Shown one piece after another: positions 1-7,905 of a DNA stretch of 64,000 nucleotides (positions within the stretch are counted from its first letter, which is position 1; each line of letters begins with the position of its first letter). The DNA is from an uncultured Acidimicrobiales bacterium (GTDB lineage Bacteria > Actinomycetota > Acidimicrobiia > Acidimicrobiales > Aldehydirespiratoraceae). The position numbers and the translations under genes were made by a program. The stretch spans positions 124,001 to 188,000 of the forward strand of contig CAJQPN010000020.1 in NCBI GenBank assembly GCA_905480195.1, written 5' to 3'. The notes beneath the pieces are model-generated. The model saw only the letters and a list, made by a program, of their open reading frames with translations. It did not search any database and was not told the origin of the DNA.

Positions 1-1556
1 AGGCGGTCGATGACGTCGTCGATTCCGACGGCAGCGAGGGCATCGTGGAGCTCGTCATCGGTTGCGTCGGGCCGGGCGAACGCGACGTTGTCGCGCACGA
101 CGCCGGCGAAAAGAAATGGCTCCTGGGGCACCACACCGAGCTGACGACGGAGGCTCGTGATCGAGACGTCGCGCAGGTCGTACCCGTCGATTCGGACTGA
201 GCCCCGGTCGGGGTCGTAGAAACGAGTCAGCAGCTTCGCAATCGTCGACTTCCCCGATCCCGTCTCGCCGACAAACGCAACGGTCTCTCCCGGTGCGATC
301 GCCAGTGACACACCATGGAGCACCGGCCGACCGGCGTTGTACGAGAAGGTCACCTCGTCGAGCTCGAGCGCGCCTTCGATGGGTGGAAGATCTACTGCGT
401 CAGGTTTCTCGACGATCGACGGCTCTGTGCTGAGCAGTTCGCGGAGCTTCACGATCGCCGCCCCACCTTGCTGGTAGCTGTTGTACAGCTGCACCAGCGT
501 CTGGATTGGGGCGAAGAACGAGGCGAGAAAGAGGAGGAATGCCGCCATCTCACCCACGGTGATCCGGCCGCTTGCCGTCATCGCACCACCGACTGCGAGC
601 AGAGTTGCCTGCGTGCCGATACCGATCATCTCGGTACCAGGGGCGTAGGTGGAGTTGGCTCGGCTGGTCGCAATCTGGGCATCGCGGTGACGGCCCACCT
701 CACGGCGGTGTTCGACGAGGTTACGGGCCCGGCGGTTGTGGGCTGCGATCACTCGGATTCCGGCCAACGACTCTTGCAGGTGGGACAGGAGATCGGCGAT
801 GCGATCACGGACCCGCAGGTATCCGACCGATGAGACCTTCCGGAACCACAGGCTCAGCGCAAGCGTTGGAGGCAGCGTCACTACCAGCGTGACGACGGCG
901 AGCAGAGGGTCGTAGACGAACAGTGCCACGGTGATTACGACAAGGGTGAAGATTTGAACCAAAAGGTTGACGATGCCCTCTTGGAAGAGGACCGACAGCG
1001 CTTCGATGTCGGAAGTCATCCGGGTGAGGAGCACGCCGGCCTTCTCGTCGGTGTACCAGTCAAGGCCCTGCCGCTGCATGTGACTGAACACGCGGATTCG
1101 CAACTGTTCGTTCAGGGACTCGCCCAGACGGCCGGTGAACGAGACCCGCGCCCAGCCGAGGCCGGCTGCTACGACGACTGCGCCGACATAGACGAGTGCA
1201 ACGGTGACAACCACACCTCGATCGTTTTGACGGACGCCGTTGTCGATACCGATCTGGGTCAGGACCGGACCCAGCTGCAACGCGATGGTCTCGATCAGGA
1301 CGAGCGAGATAGCGGCGAGCAGCCGCCACCGGTGAGGCCGGAGGAACCGGAGGAGCGAGAACGGGTCGCGATCCCAATCGTCGACCCGCCAACCGACGTT
1401 GGGGACGTCATGTTCGGGCTCGTGGTCGAGGACGTCTTCGACACGTCGCCGCAACTCACCCGGCACGTCCGCCGCAGGGAGACCGGCCGCAGCGTTCGAC
1501 GCCATCGACGACGGCCCACCCATCGGCCCGCCCACCCCGCCACCCATGGAGAACAT
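1..1556 (-). CDS. ABC exporter half-transporter, second subunit (partial, C-terminus outside window)
   Basis: Half-size ABC exporter: an N-terminal region, six-helix transmembrane domain (about residues 85-370) and a nucleotide-binding domain, of which 518 residues lie in the window. The Walker A motif GETGSGKST is at residues 430-438 (Lys436) and the Q-loop reads VVPQEPFLF, so this half looks canonical that far. The gene runs off the left edge before the LSGGQ signature and Walker B. The start ATG (1556) shares one base with the TGA of the upstream exporter gene (TGATG), so the two are translationally coupled and very probably form a heterodimeric multidrug or lipid exporter, a common actinobacterial arrangement. 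The N-terminus is rich in Gly and Met (about residues 2-15). The substrate cannot be told from sequence. Confidence 0.9.
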   Translation of the reverse strand, partial: MFSMGGGVGGPMGGPSSMASNAAAGLPAADVPGELRRRVEDVLDHEPEHDVPNVGWRVDDWDRDPFSLLRFLRPHRWRLLAAISLVLIETIALQLGPVLTQIGIDNGVRQNDRGVVVTVALVYVGAVVVAAGLGWARVSFTGRLGESLNEQLRIRVFSHMQRQGLDWYTDEKAGVLLTRMTSDIEALSVLFQEGIVNLLVQIFTLVVITVALFVYDPLLAVVTLVVTLPPTLALSLWFRKVSSVGYLRVRDRIADLLSHLQESLAGIRVIAAHNRRARNLVEHRREVGRHRDAQIATSRANSTYAPGTEMIGIGTQATLLAVGGAMTASGRITVGEMAAFLLFLASFFAPIQTLVQLYNSYQQGGAAIVKLRELLSTEPSIVEKPDAVDLPPIEGALELDEVTFSYNAGRPVLHGVSLAIAPGETVAFVGETGSGKSTIAKLLTRFYDPDRGSVRIDGYDLRDVSITSLRRQLGVVPQEPFLFAGVVRDNVAFARPDATDDELHDALAAVGIDDVIDR

Positions 1557-3400
1557 CAGGTTTTCCCCTCGGCCGATTCGGCAGTGCCGTCGGCCAGGAT
1601 CGCTGCGTAGCGGGGGTTACTGACGAGGAGTTCGTCATGGGTGCCCGTGGCTGCAACACGGCCATCGGCGAGCAGAATCACCCTGTCGGCGAGGGCGATT
1701 GTCGACAGACGGTGTGCGATCAGGATTGTGGTGCGGTCGGAGCGGCGCGCCGCGAGTGCCTGATGGATGCGTTCCTCGACCGCAACGTCAATGGCGCTGG
1801 TGGCATCGTCGAGGATGAGCACGCAGGGATCTGCGAGAAGTGTCCGAGCGATCGCAATTCGTTGTCGCTGGCCACCGGAAAGCGTGAGTCCCCGCTCGCC
1901 CACTTCGGTCTCGACCCCGTCGCCCAGTTCAGCGACGAACTCGCCGGCCGCCGCGTCATCGAGGGCAGCGCGTACGTCGTGTTCGGGCGCGTCGGGTTGA
2001 GCGAACGTCACGTTGTCGTGGATGCTCGTAGCAAACAGGAACGGATCGTCGGTGACGGTGGCGACTGCGGATCGCAGGTCGTGGAGATCGAGGGTTCGGA
2101 CGTCGTGGCCATCGACTCGAACAGCGCCCTCGCCAACATCGTAGAAGCGAGGGATCAGGCGGGCCAGTGTCGACTTGCCGCTCCCGGTAGCGCCGACGAT
2201 CGCAACGGACTCGCCGGGCTCGATGGTGGCAGTGAAGCCGTCGAGGACTCGTTCTCCGTCACCCGTCGGGTAGGCGAAGTGGACGTTGTCAAACTCGATC
2301 CGACCGACGGGTTTGGCTAACCCGGTGGCTTCGGGCGGTGAAACGATCGATGGCTCCTCGTCGAGGATGTCGAACACTCGCAGCGCAGCGGCTCCAGCTC
2401 GTTGCCACTGGATGAGAATGAAGCCGAGCATGCGAAATGGGGTCGACAACAAAACCACGTAGGTGCTGAAGGCGACGAGGTCCCCGATCGCGATGGTGCC
2501 GTCGATCGCCTGAAGGCCGCCGTAGAACAACACGAGCGCAAGCCCGAGCCGGGGGATGGATTCCATCCCGGGTGCGTGCCGCGCCCGAGTGTCGACGACC
2601 GCAGTGCCCGCCCAGCGCAGTCGACGGGCGCTCCGAGCGAGGTGCTGGACCTGCGTCGACTCCTGATTGAAGGCCTTGACCACGCGAATGCCCTGGATGT
2701 TCTCGTCGACGATCGTGGCCAGCTCGGCCTGTCGGGCGGTGACGACCCATTGCAGCGGAAAGATCTTGTTCCGGAGTCGAACGCCAACCCAGTAGACGAA
2801 GGGCAGGGGTGCGATCGCCACGAGGGTGAGCGGGATGTCGATGAAGACCATGACGATGACCGCAAACACGAACATGACGACTTGCATGGCCACGAGGGGG
2901 CCGAACGCAAAAAGGAGTTGGATCGACCGTATGTCGGTGTTCGCCCGACTGATCACCTGGCCGCTCTGTGTTCGATCCCAGAAGTCGAACGAAAGCGCAG
3001 TCAGACGTTCATACATCAGGTTGCGGAGGTCGTTCTCGATCCGGAGGGCTGAGCGGAACAACCCGAAGCGATAGATGAAGCCGAACGCGAACCGGACCAC
3101 CGCCAGGATCGCAAGAGTGATCACGTACGGCGTGGGGGAGTCGCCCTCGGCGAGGGCGTCAATGCCTGCCCCGAGCATGACCGGGACCGCGACCTGCGCA
3201 GCAATGCCGACCATTCCTGCGCCGATCGAGGCGAGGAACGGCCGTTTCTGCACCATGACGATCGGCCAGATCCGCCCCAACCACCACAGTGACTTGTCGG
3301 GGTCGACCCCGACCGTGGGTCGTGGATAGCGCTGCTCGGTGTCGGACGCGGGCGGCGAATCGACGGTCATCTGATCACCGTAGGGGTAGATTCGCGCCAT
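1556..3400 (-). CDS. ABC exporter half-transporter with degenerate nucleotide site
   Basis: A 614-residue ABC exporter half: six predicted membrane helices (about residues 55-345) and an ATP-binding domain with Walker A GATGSGKST (403-411, Lys409), signature LSGGQ (507-511) and Walker B ending in LILDD. The catalytic Glu after Walker B is Asp (Asp532), and the Q-loop Gln position is also Asp (VTDDPFLF, Asp451). Such substitutions mark the degenerate ATP site of heterodimeric exporters in which the partner subunit supplies the catalytic residues; the partner here is the overlapping downstream gene. Start is either ATG 3400 or ATG 3370 (residue 11, MTVDSPP); neither has a well-placed Shine-Dalgarno. 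It is divergent from the CNNM gene, with about 20 bases between the starts. Confidence 0.93.
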   Translation of the reverse strand: MARIYPYGDQMTVDSPPASDTEQRYPRPTVGVDPDKSLWWLGRIWPIVMVQKRPFLASIGAGMVGIAAQVAVPVMLGAGIDALAEGDSPTPYVITLAILAVVRFAFGFIYRFGLFRSALRIENDLRNLMYERLTALSFDFWDRTQSGQVISRANTDIRSIQLLFAFGPLVAMQVVMFVFAVIVMVFIDIPLTLVAIAPLPFVYWVGVRLRNKIFPLQWVVTARQAELATIVDENIQGIRVVKAFNQESTQVQHLARSARRLRWAGTAVVDTRARHAPGMESIPRLGLALVLFYGGLQAIDGTIAIGDLVAFSTYVVLLSTPFRMLGFILIQWQRAGAAALRVFDILDEEPSIVSPPEATGLAKPVGRIEFDNVHFAYPTGDGERVLDGFTATIEPGESVAIVGATGSGKSTLARLIPRFYDVGEGAVRVDGHDVRTLDLHDLRSAVATVTDDPFLFATSIHDNVTFAQPDAPEHDVRAALDDAAAGEFVAELGDGVETEVGERGLTLSGGQRQRIAIARTLLADPCVLILDDATSAIDVAVEERIHQALAARRSDRTTILIAHRLSTIALADRVILLADGRVAATGTHDELLVSNPRYAAILADGTAESAEGKT

Positions 3401-3425
3401 GCACGAAACGGTTGGAGGCTCCTGA
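3387..3425 (+). promoter_or_regulatory. Possible leaderless promoter and 8-codon leader ORF before the first CNNM gene
   Basis: A TAGATT hexamer (3387-3392) lies 6 bases before an ATG (3399) that opens an 8-codon ORF, MHETVGGS, ending at TGA 3423-3425. Its stop overlaps a CTG (3422-3424) in the frame of the CNNM protein, giving a CTGA overlap of the type this genome uses between coupled genes. GGAGG (3414-3418) lies inside the mini-ORF just before that CTG. Translation coupling from a leader peptide is inference; a one-base sequence error joining ATG 3399 to the CNNM frame is the main alternative. Confidence 0.4.
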
Positions 3426-4714
3426 TCGACACCGCCTTACGACTCCTGGCCGCGCTCGGCCTCGTGGTCGCCAACGCCGGTTTCGTTGCCGCCGAGTTCG
3501 CGCTCGTGGCTGTCGATCGCGCGCGGGTCGACGATCGTGCCAGTCAGGGAAGTGCTCGAGCTGCACAGGTGCAGCGACTGCTTGCTCGGCTCTCGTATCA
3601 CCTGTCAGGGGCACAGCTCGGCATCACGATCACGTCACTTGCGCTCGGAGCCCTGGCCGAACCGGCGATCGCGCAGGTCATCGAGCCGCACCTCGGCGAC
3701 ACGTTCGGCGACTCTTCCGGTGGCGTGTCGATCGCAATCGCGCTCGTTGTCGCCACCATCGTGCAGATGGTGTTCGGAGAGCTCGTTCCCAAGTCGATTG
3801 CCACGACGAAGCCGGTCGAGACGTCCTTTGCCCTCGCCCGACCGACCGCCGTCTACGGGGTGCTCGCCCGCCCAGTCGTTGCGTTGCTCGATGAGATGGC
3901 CAATCGGCTCACCCGGAAGGTCGGTGTCGAGCCGGCAGAGGAACTCGAGGCCATCCCCGACCGCGGTGAGCTCGAACACCTGATCCGTTCGAGCGGTGAG
4001 GAAGGCACGCTCGACGCAGGCGAGGTCGAGCTCCTGACCCGATCGATCCGTCTCGCCGACAAGTCGGCTGACGACGCAATGATCCCGCGAACTCGCGTGG
4101 TGTCGATCGATTCGATCGCCACCGTGAGCGACCTCGTCGAAGTCGCAGCAGCGACCGGTCACAGCCGGTTCCCAGTCGTCGGTGAGGATCTCGACGACGT
4201 CCTCGGCGTGGTCCACGTCAAGGCGGTACATGCTGTACCCGTCGACGCTCGTGCGGACACTGCGGTGACCGATCTCATGGCGCCAGTCGTCGCGATACCC
4301 GAGTCCCGCGACCTCGATGAACTCCTCGTCGATCTTCGAGAAGGCGGCCAGCAACTCGCCGTCGTGGTCGATGAGCACGGCGGAACTGCTGGCATTATCA
4401 CGCTCGAGGACGTGCTCGAAGAGATCGTCGGTGAGATCGACGACGAGTACGACGCGCCGCCGACGCTGCTCACACGGGTCGAGGCGGTCGGCTCGACAGT
4501 CGTTCCAGGCTCGTTGCACCCCGACGAGGTCGAGGCTGCCACCGGATTCGAAATGCCCGAGGGCGAGTACGAGACACTCGCGGGCTTAGTGCTCGATCGT
4601 TTGGGCCACATCCCCGTCCCCGGTGAGATGTTGAGGGTCGATGGGTGGCGCCTCGAGGTCGTTGCGATGGATCGTCTGCGCGTCGCCACCGTTCGTCTGG
4701 TGGCTCCGAAATGA
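3422..4714 (+). CDS. CNNM/CorC-family membrane protein (DUF21-CBS-CorC_HlyC)
   Basis: About 430 residues in the hemolysin C/CNNM family: an N-terminal DUF21 membrane domain (motifs AEFALV and SGAQLGITITSLALG), a paired CBS domain (about residues 215-335, with the typical LEDVLEEIVGEI ending) and a C-terminal CorC_HlyC domain (about 350-425). Family members act in Mg2+ or Na+/Mg2+ transport or its regulation; the ligand here is unknown. No ATG, GTG or TTG in frame precedes the first membrane helix. The next downstream, GTG 3464, would cut that helix, whereas CTG 3422 aligns with the start of the paralogue that follows (MTGWFMLAALG). The stop overlaps the next start (ATGA), so the two CNNM genes form an operon. 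Confidence 0.85.
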   Translation: MIDTALRLLAALGLVVANAGFVAAEFALVAVDRARVDDRASQGSARAAQVQRLLARLSYHLSGAQLGITITSLALGALAEPAIAQVIEPHLGDTFGDSSGGVSIAIALVVATIVQMVFGELVPKSIATTKPVETSFALARPTAVYGVLARPVVALLDEMANRLTRKVGVEPAEELEAIPDRGELEHLIRSSGEEGTLDAGEVELLTRSIRLADKSADDAMIPRTRVVSIDSIATVSDLVEVAAATGHSRFPVVGEDLDDVLGVVHVKAVHAVPVDARADTAVTDLMAPVVAIPESRDLDELLVDLREGGQQLAVVVDEHGGTAGIITLEDVLEEIVGEIDDEYDAPPTLLTRVEAVGSTVVPGSLHPDEVEAATGFEMPEGEYETLAGLVLDRLGHIPVPGEMLRVDGWRLEVVAMDRLRVATVRLVAPK

Positions 4715-5781
4715 CCGGTTGGTTCATGCTCGCAGCGCTTGGGCTGCTGGCCGCCAACGCGTTCTTTGTTGCGGTCGAGTTTGCCCTGCTCGCAAGCCGG
4801 GTGACCCGGCTCGAGCCGATGGCGGAGGACGGCACCGACAGGCGAGCGGCACTTGCGCTCGAATCGATCCGGGATCTCCAACCCCAGCTCGCCGGTGCCC
4901 AGCTCGGCATCACGATGTCGTCGCTGGGGCTCGGTTATTTCGCCGAACCGACACTCGAACGCCTTCTCGATGGTGCGATCGGTGGAGCTTTCAACCTGCC
5001 GTCGGGCGTGACCCACACCTTGGCGTTCCTGCTCTCGTTCGCCTTCGTGGTCGTGATCCACATGGTGATCGGTGAGATGGTTCCGAAGAACATCGCCATC
5101 GCGATGCCGGAGCGCTCAGCCCGCCTTCTTGCGCCGGCCCACAACGCCTACGTGACGGTGTTTCGACCGGTCGTCTGGTTCTTGACCTGGCTCTCGAACG
5201 GCATCACGCGCCTGCTGGGGATGGAACCGGCCGACGAACTCAACACGGCGCTCACGGTCAACGAGTTCCATCGTGTCATCGAGGGTGCGGTGGAGGAAGG
5301 CAAACTTGAGGCCGAGGAACATGAGCTTCTCGCAGGCGCGCTGGATTTCCGGGCCCGAACCGCCGGATCCATCATGGTGCCACGCCGGCGCCTCGTCACC
5401 GTGCCGCGCTCGACATCGGTGGCCGACATCGAAGCCCTCGTCGCAAGGGTCGGCCACAGCCGGATCCCTGTCACCGGAACCAACCCCGACGACGTCGTCG
5501 GGTTCGTGCACAGCAAGGACCTCCTTCGGTTCGGTGCTGGCGAGCGAGGCGATCCCGTTCCGCTCGAGATGGTGCGCCGGATGCTCATCGTCACCCCCGA
5601 TCAGTCGGTGCGAGACCTCATGCGATCGATGCGCCGTCTCCGTCGCCACATGGCACTCGTCCGCACCGGCGATGGGCAGCTCCTTGGCATGGTGACCCTC
5701 GAGGATGTCCTCGAGGCGCTCGTCGGCGACATCACCGACGAAACCGACGGCGGCTCGCGGGCGGCCGCGCTCGACGCTTGA
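4711..5781 (+). CDS. CNNM/CorC-family membrane protein, shorter paralogue
   Basis: A 356-residue DUF21 plus CBS-pair protein, paralogous to the gene before it. The membrane domain carries VEFALL and AGAQLGITMSSLGLG, and the second CBS repeat ends LEDVLEALVGDITDE. Unlike its neighbour it stops soon after the CBS pair and lacks the C-terminal CorC_HlyC domain. The start ATG 4711 overlaps the upstream TGA (ATGA). Tandem unequal pairs of this family are common in Actinobacteria and may work as a hetero-oligomer; that is inference. An upstream in-frame start (4645) inside the previous gene is unlikely, because the coupled ATG fits both the overlap pattern and the family N-terminus. Confidence 0.9.
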   Translation: MTGWFMLAALGLLAANAFFVAVEFALLASRVTRLEPMAEDGTDRRAALALESIRDLQPQLAGAQLGITMSSLGLGYFAEPTLERLLDGAIGGAFNLPSGVTHTLAFLLSFAFVVVIHMVIGEMVPKNIAIAMPERSARLLAPAHNAYVTVFRPVVWFLTWLSNGITRLLGMEPADELNTALTVNEFHRVIEGAVEEGKLEAEEHELLAGALDFRARTAGSIMVPRRRLVTVPRSTSVADIEALVARVGHSRIPVTGTNPDDVVGFVHSKDLLRFGAGERGDPVPLEMVRRMLIVTPDQSVRDLMRSMRRLRRHMALVRTGDGQLLGMVTLEDVLEALVGDITDETDGGSRAAALDA

Positions 5782-5832
5782 CCTCTGCGGTCACCAACGA
5801 TCCCGCAACCGCCATTTCACTCGGCTCGAACC

Positions 5833-5848
5833 GGGCGGTCCGGCGCCC
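5833..5848. terminator. GC-rich hairpin between convergent genes
   Basis: GGGCG (5833-5837) can pair with CGCCC (5844-5848) across a 6-base loop in the 101-base gap between the convergent CNNM and fabI genes. There is no T-tract on either side, so this is a terminator-like hairpin at best. Confidence 0.25.
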
Positions 5849-5882
5849 ACGACCGAAGTCGACGGGTATCGGTGCAGCAGCG

Positions 5883-6650
5883 TCAGACCCCGACTGCGTG
5901 GAAGCCGCCGTCGACGTGGATCATCGATCCAGTCGTCGACGGGAACCAGTCCGAGAGCAGCGCAACGGTCGAGCGGGCCACGGCGGAGGAGTCCTCAACG
6001 TCCCAGCCAAGCGGCGCACGGTCGTCCCACACGTCCTCGAACGCCTGGAAGCCGGGGATCGACTTGGCCGCCATCGTCTTGATGGGACCGGCGGCGATCA
6101 GGTTGCAGCGGATGCCCTGCGGGCCCAAGTCACGAGCGAGGTAGCGGTTGCAGGACTCAAGTGCAGCCTTGGCGACACCCATCCAGTTGTAGGCCGGCCA
6201 CGCAGTCGTTGCGTCGAAGTCGAGGCCGACGATCGAACCGCCCTCGGTCATCAGTGGCGCCACGGTCTCGGCCAGTGTCTTGAGCGAGTAGGCCGATATC
6301 TCCATCGCCACCTTCACGTCGTCCCACGGTGCCCCCATGAAGTCCTCCCCGAGGCACGATTCCGGCGCGAAACCGATGGCGTGCAGGGCACCGTCGACCC
6401 GGCCCCACCTTGAGGCGAGGGCCTCGTTGAGCGCAGGGACGTGATCAGGATTGGTGACATCGAACTCGAAGACCGGCGGCTCTGAGGGCAATTTGCGTGC
6501 CGTGCGCTGGGTGAGACGGAGGCCGCGACCCGCTCCGGTCAAGATGATCTCGGCCCCTTCCTCTTGCGCCAGTTTCGCAACGCCAAACGCAAGACTGGCG
6601 TCGGTGAGCACACCGGTGATGAGGATCTTCTTGCCATCGAGAATACCCAC
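5883..6650 (-). CDS. fabI: Enoyl-[acyl-carrier-protein] reductase, InhA-like
   Basis: NADH-dependent enoyl-ACP reductase, last step of the type II fatty acid elongation cycle. The 255-residue protein begins MGILDGKKILITG and has the FabI/InhA-specific short-chain dehydrogenase layout: a nucleotide-binding turn near residues 13-20, HAIGFAP (90-96), catalytic Tyr154 and Lys161 in YNWMGVAK (the Y-x6-K spacing of this family) and AAGPIKT. It resembles mycobacterial InhA in SIVGLDFD and APLGWDVED. GTG 6650 was chosen because it gives the family N-terminus; TTG 6671 would add seven residues and swallow an AGGAG. The gene stands alone, divergent from mshC. FabI/InhA is the triclosan/isoniazid target family. 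Confidence 0.93.
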   Translation of the reverse strand: MGILDGKKILITGVLTDASLAFGVAKLAQEEGAEIILTGAGRGLRLTQRTARKLPSEPPVFEFDVTNPDHVPALNEALASRWGRVDGALHAIGFAPESCLGEDFMGAPWDDVKVAMEISAYSLKTLAETVAPLMTEGGSIVGLDFDATTAWPAYNWMGVAKAALESCNRYLARDLGPQGIRCNLIAAGPIKTMAAKSIPGFQAFEDVWDDRAPLGWDVEDSSAVARSTVALLSDWFPSTTGSMIHVDGGFHAVGV

Positions 6651-6703
6651 GGTCCTTTTTGTCTCCTGCAAATAAGGTCGGCTGGTTCGACCGATTCGTG
6701 TCC

Positions 6704-6731
6704 TTGCACGTTACGGCCTGGCGGGTACGGT
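6704..6731 (+). promoter_or_regulatory. Promoter of mshC
   Basis: TTGCAC (6704-6709) and TACGGT (6726-6731) are 16 bases apart, a good match to a housekeeping sigma promoter. The hexamer lies 4 bases before ATG 6736 and 7 bases before a second in-frame ATG at 6739. With no Shine-Dalgarno sequence, the mRNA is probably leaderless, and 6739 then fits best as the translation start. Confidence 0.6.
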
Positions 6732-6735
6732 CGGC

Positions 6736-7851
6736 ATGATGCGGCTCTACGACACCGGACGGGGTGAGGTCGTCGACTTCGAGCCCGGTCCAACCGTCAC
6801 GATGTATGTGTGCGGCATCACGCCCTACGACACCACCCATGTCGGGCACGCAGCCACCTACGTCACCTACGACGTGGTCCAGCGACGGCTCATCGATCTC
6901 GGCCACGAGGTTCGCTATGTCCGAAACATCACCGATGTCGACGACGACATGCTTCGGGCGTCGGCCATGCGTGGTGTCCACTATCTCGACTTGGCGTTCG
7001 GGGAGACGGCCCGCTTCGACGAAGACATGGCAGCGCTCAATTGTCTCGAACCCTGGTCCGAACCACGAGCGAGTGGAGCTATCTCGAACATCCGTGGACT
7101 GATCGACACGCTGCTCACCAGAGGTGCGGCCTACCAAGTCGACCGCACCGTCTTCTTCGACACCAGCACCCCGGCCGACTTCGGTGCACTCGCAGGCGTT
7201 GGCCTCGACCGGATGCACGAGATCCTCGGCGCATGGGGCGAAGAACCCGACGACCCACGAAAGCGCAATCCGCTCGACTTCGTGCTGTGGCGGCCGGCAG
7301 ATCCCGGTGAACCGTCGTGGGGTGCTCGATGGGGTACCGGTCGCCCCGGCTGGCATGTGGAGTGTTCGGCAATCGCGCTCCGTGAACTCGGTCCCACGAT
7401 CGATCTTCATGGCGGAGGGATCGATCTGCTGTACCCCCACCACGAGTCGGTGCGCGTGCAATGCGAGGCTGCCACCGGAACGACCTTCGTGCGCCATTGG
7501 CTCCACCAGTCGATGGTTCATCTCGACGGTCGAAAGATGTCCAAGTCGGATGGGAACCTGATCTTCGTGCGTGACTTACGAGAGCGGTTCGAGCCCGCAG
7601 CGATCCGATTGGCGCTTTCGATCCATCGCTATCGACGTCCCTGGAACTGGACCGACGCCCTGCTCGTCGAAGCCGAGGAACGGCTGACTCGTTGGCGTTG
7701 GGCAGGCGCCGGCGATGCTGCCCTCGACGCAGTTCGCGCTGCGCTCGACGACGATCTCGATGTGCCAACGGCCATTGACGCTATCGACCGTGCCGCTGCA
7801 CAGGGTGAAGGCGTCGACCAGGCCGCTTCCCTCATCGGGGTACAGCTCTGA
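6736..7851 (+). CDS. mshC: L-cysteine:1D-myo-inositol 2-amino-2-deoxy-alpha-D-glucopyranoside ligase
   Basis: ATP-dependent ligase that joins cysteine to GlcN-Ins in mycothiol biosynthesis. It is a class I cysteinyl-tRNA synthetase-like fold of 371 residues, shorter than true CysRS (about 450-490). MshC-specific features are MYVCGITPYD (CysRS normally has CGPTVY), HVGHAATY as the HIGH element, GWHVECSAIAL and HGGGIDLLYPHHE for zinc and cysteine binding, and KMSKSDGN as the KMSKS loop. The C-terminus ends like mycobacterial MshC (SLIGVQL), without the tRNA anticodon domain. The gene is monocistronic, divergent from fabI. It implies that this organism uses mycothiol as its low-molecular-weight thiol. 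Confidence 0.92.
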   Translation: MMRLYDTGRGEVVDFEPGPTVTMYVCGITPYDTTHVGHAATYVTYDVVQRRLIDLGHEVRYVRNITDVDDDMLRASAMRGVHYLDLAFGETARFDEDMAALNCLEPWSEPRASGAISNIRGLIDTLLTRGAAYQVDRTVFFDTSTPADFGALAGVGLDRMHEILGAWGEEPDDPRKRNPLDFVLWRPADPGEPSWGARWGTGRPGWHVECSAIALRELGPTIDLHGGGIDLLYPHHESVRVQCEAATGTTFVRHWLHQSMVHLDGRKMSKSDGNLIFVRDLRERFEPAAIRLALSIHRYRRPWNWTDALLVEAEERLTRWRWAGAGDAALDAVRAALDDDLDVPTAIDAIDRAAAQGEGVDQAASLIGVQL

Positions 7852-7891
7852 CCGCAAGCGAATAACCGCCGCTGGTCGATGGGTGCGCCGG

Positions 7892-7897
7892 TAGCCT
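7892..7897 (+). promoter_or_regulatory. -10-like element of thrS (leaderless type)
   Basis: TAGCCT ends 8 bases before the thrS ATG, with no Shine-Dalgarno sequence between them. No convincing -35 is visible. Confidence 0.45.
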
Positions 7898-7905
7898 GAG
7901 TGCTC

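Noticed and set aside
3464-4714. GTG 3464 as the start of the first CNNM protein
   Set aside because: It would remove about half of the first membrane helix, which the frame continues upstream and which aligns with the paralogue.
6736-7851. Cysteinyl-tRNA synthetase as the identity of this gene
   Set aside because: CGITPYD instead of CGPTVY, short length, no anticodon domain and a MshC-like C-terminus favour mshC.
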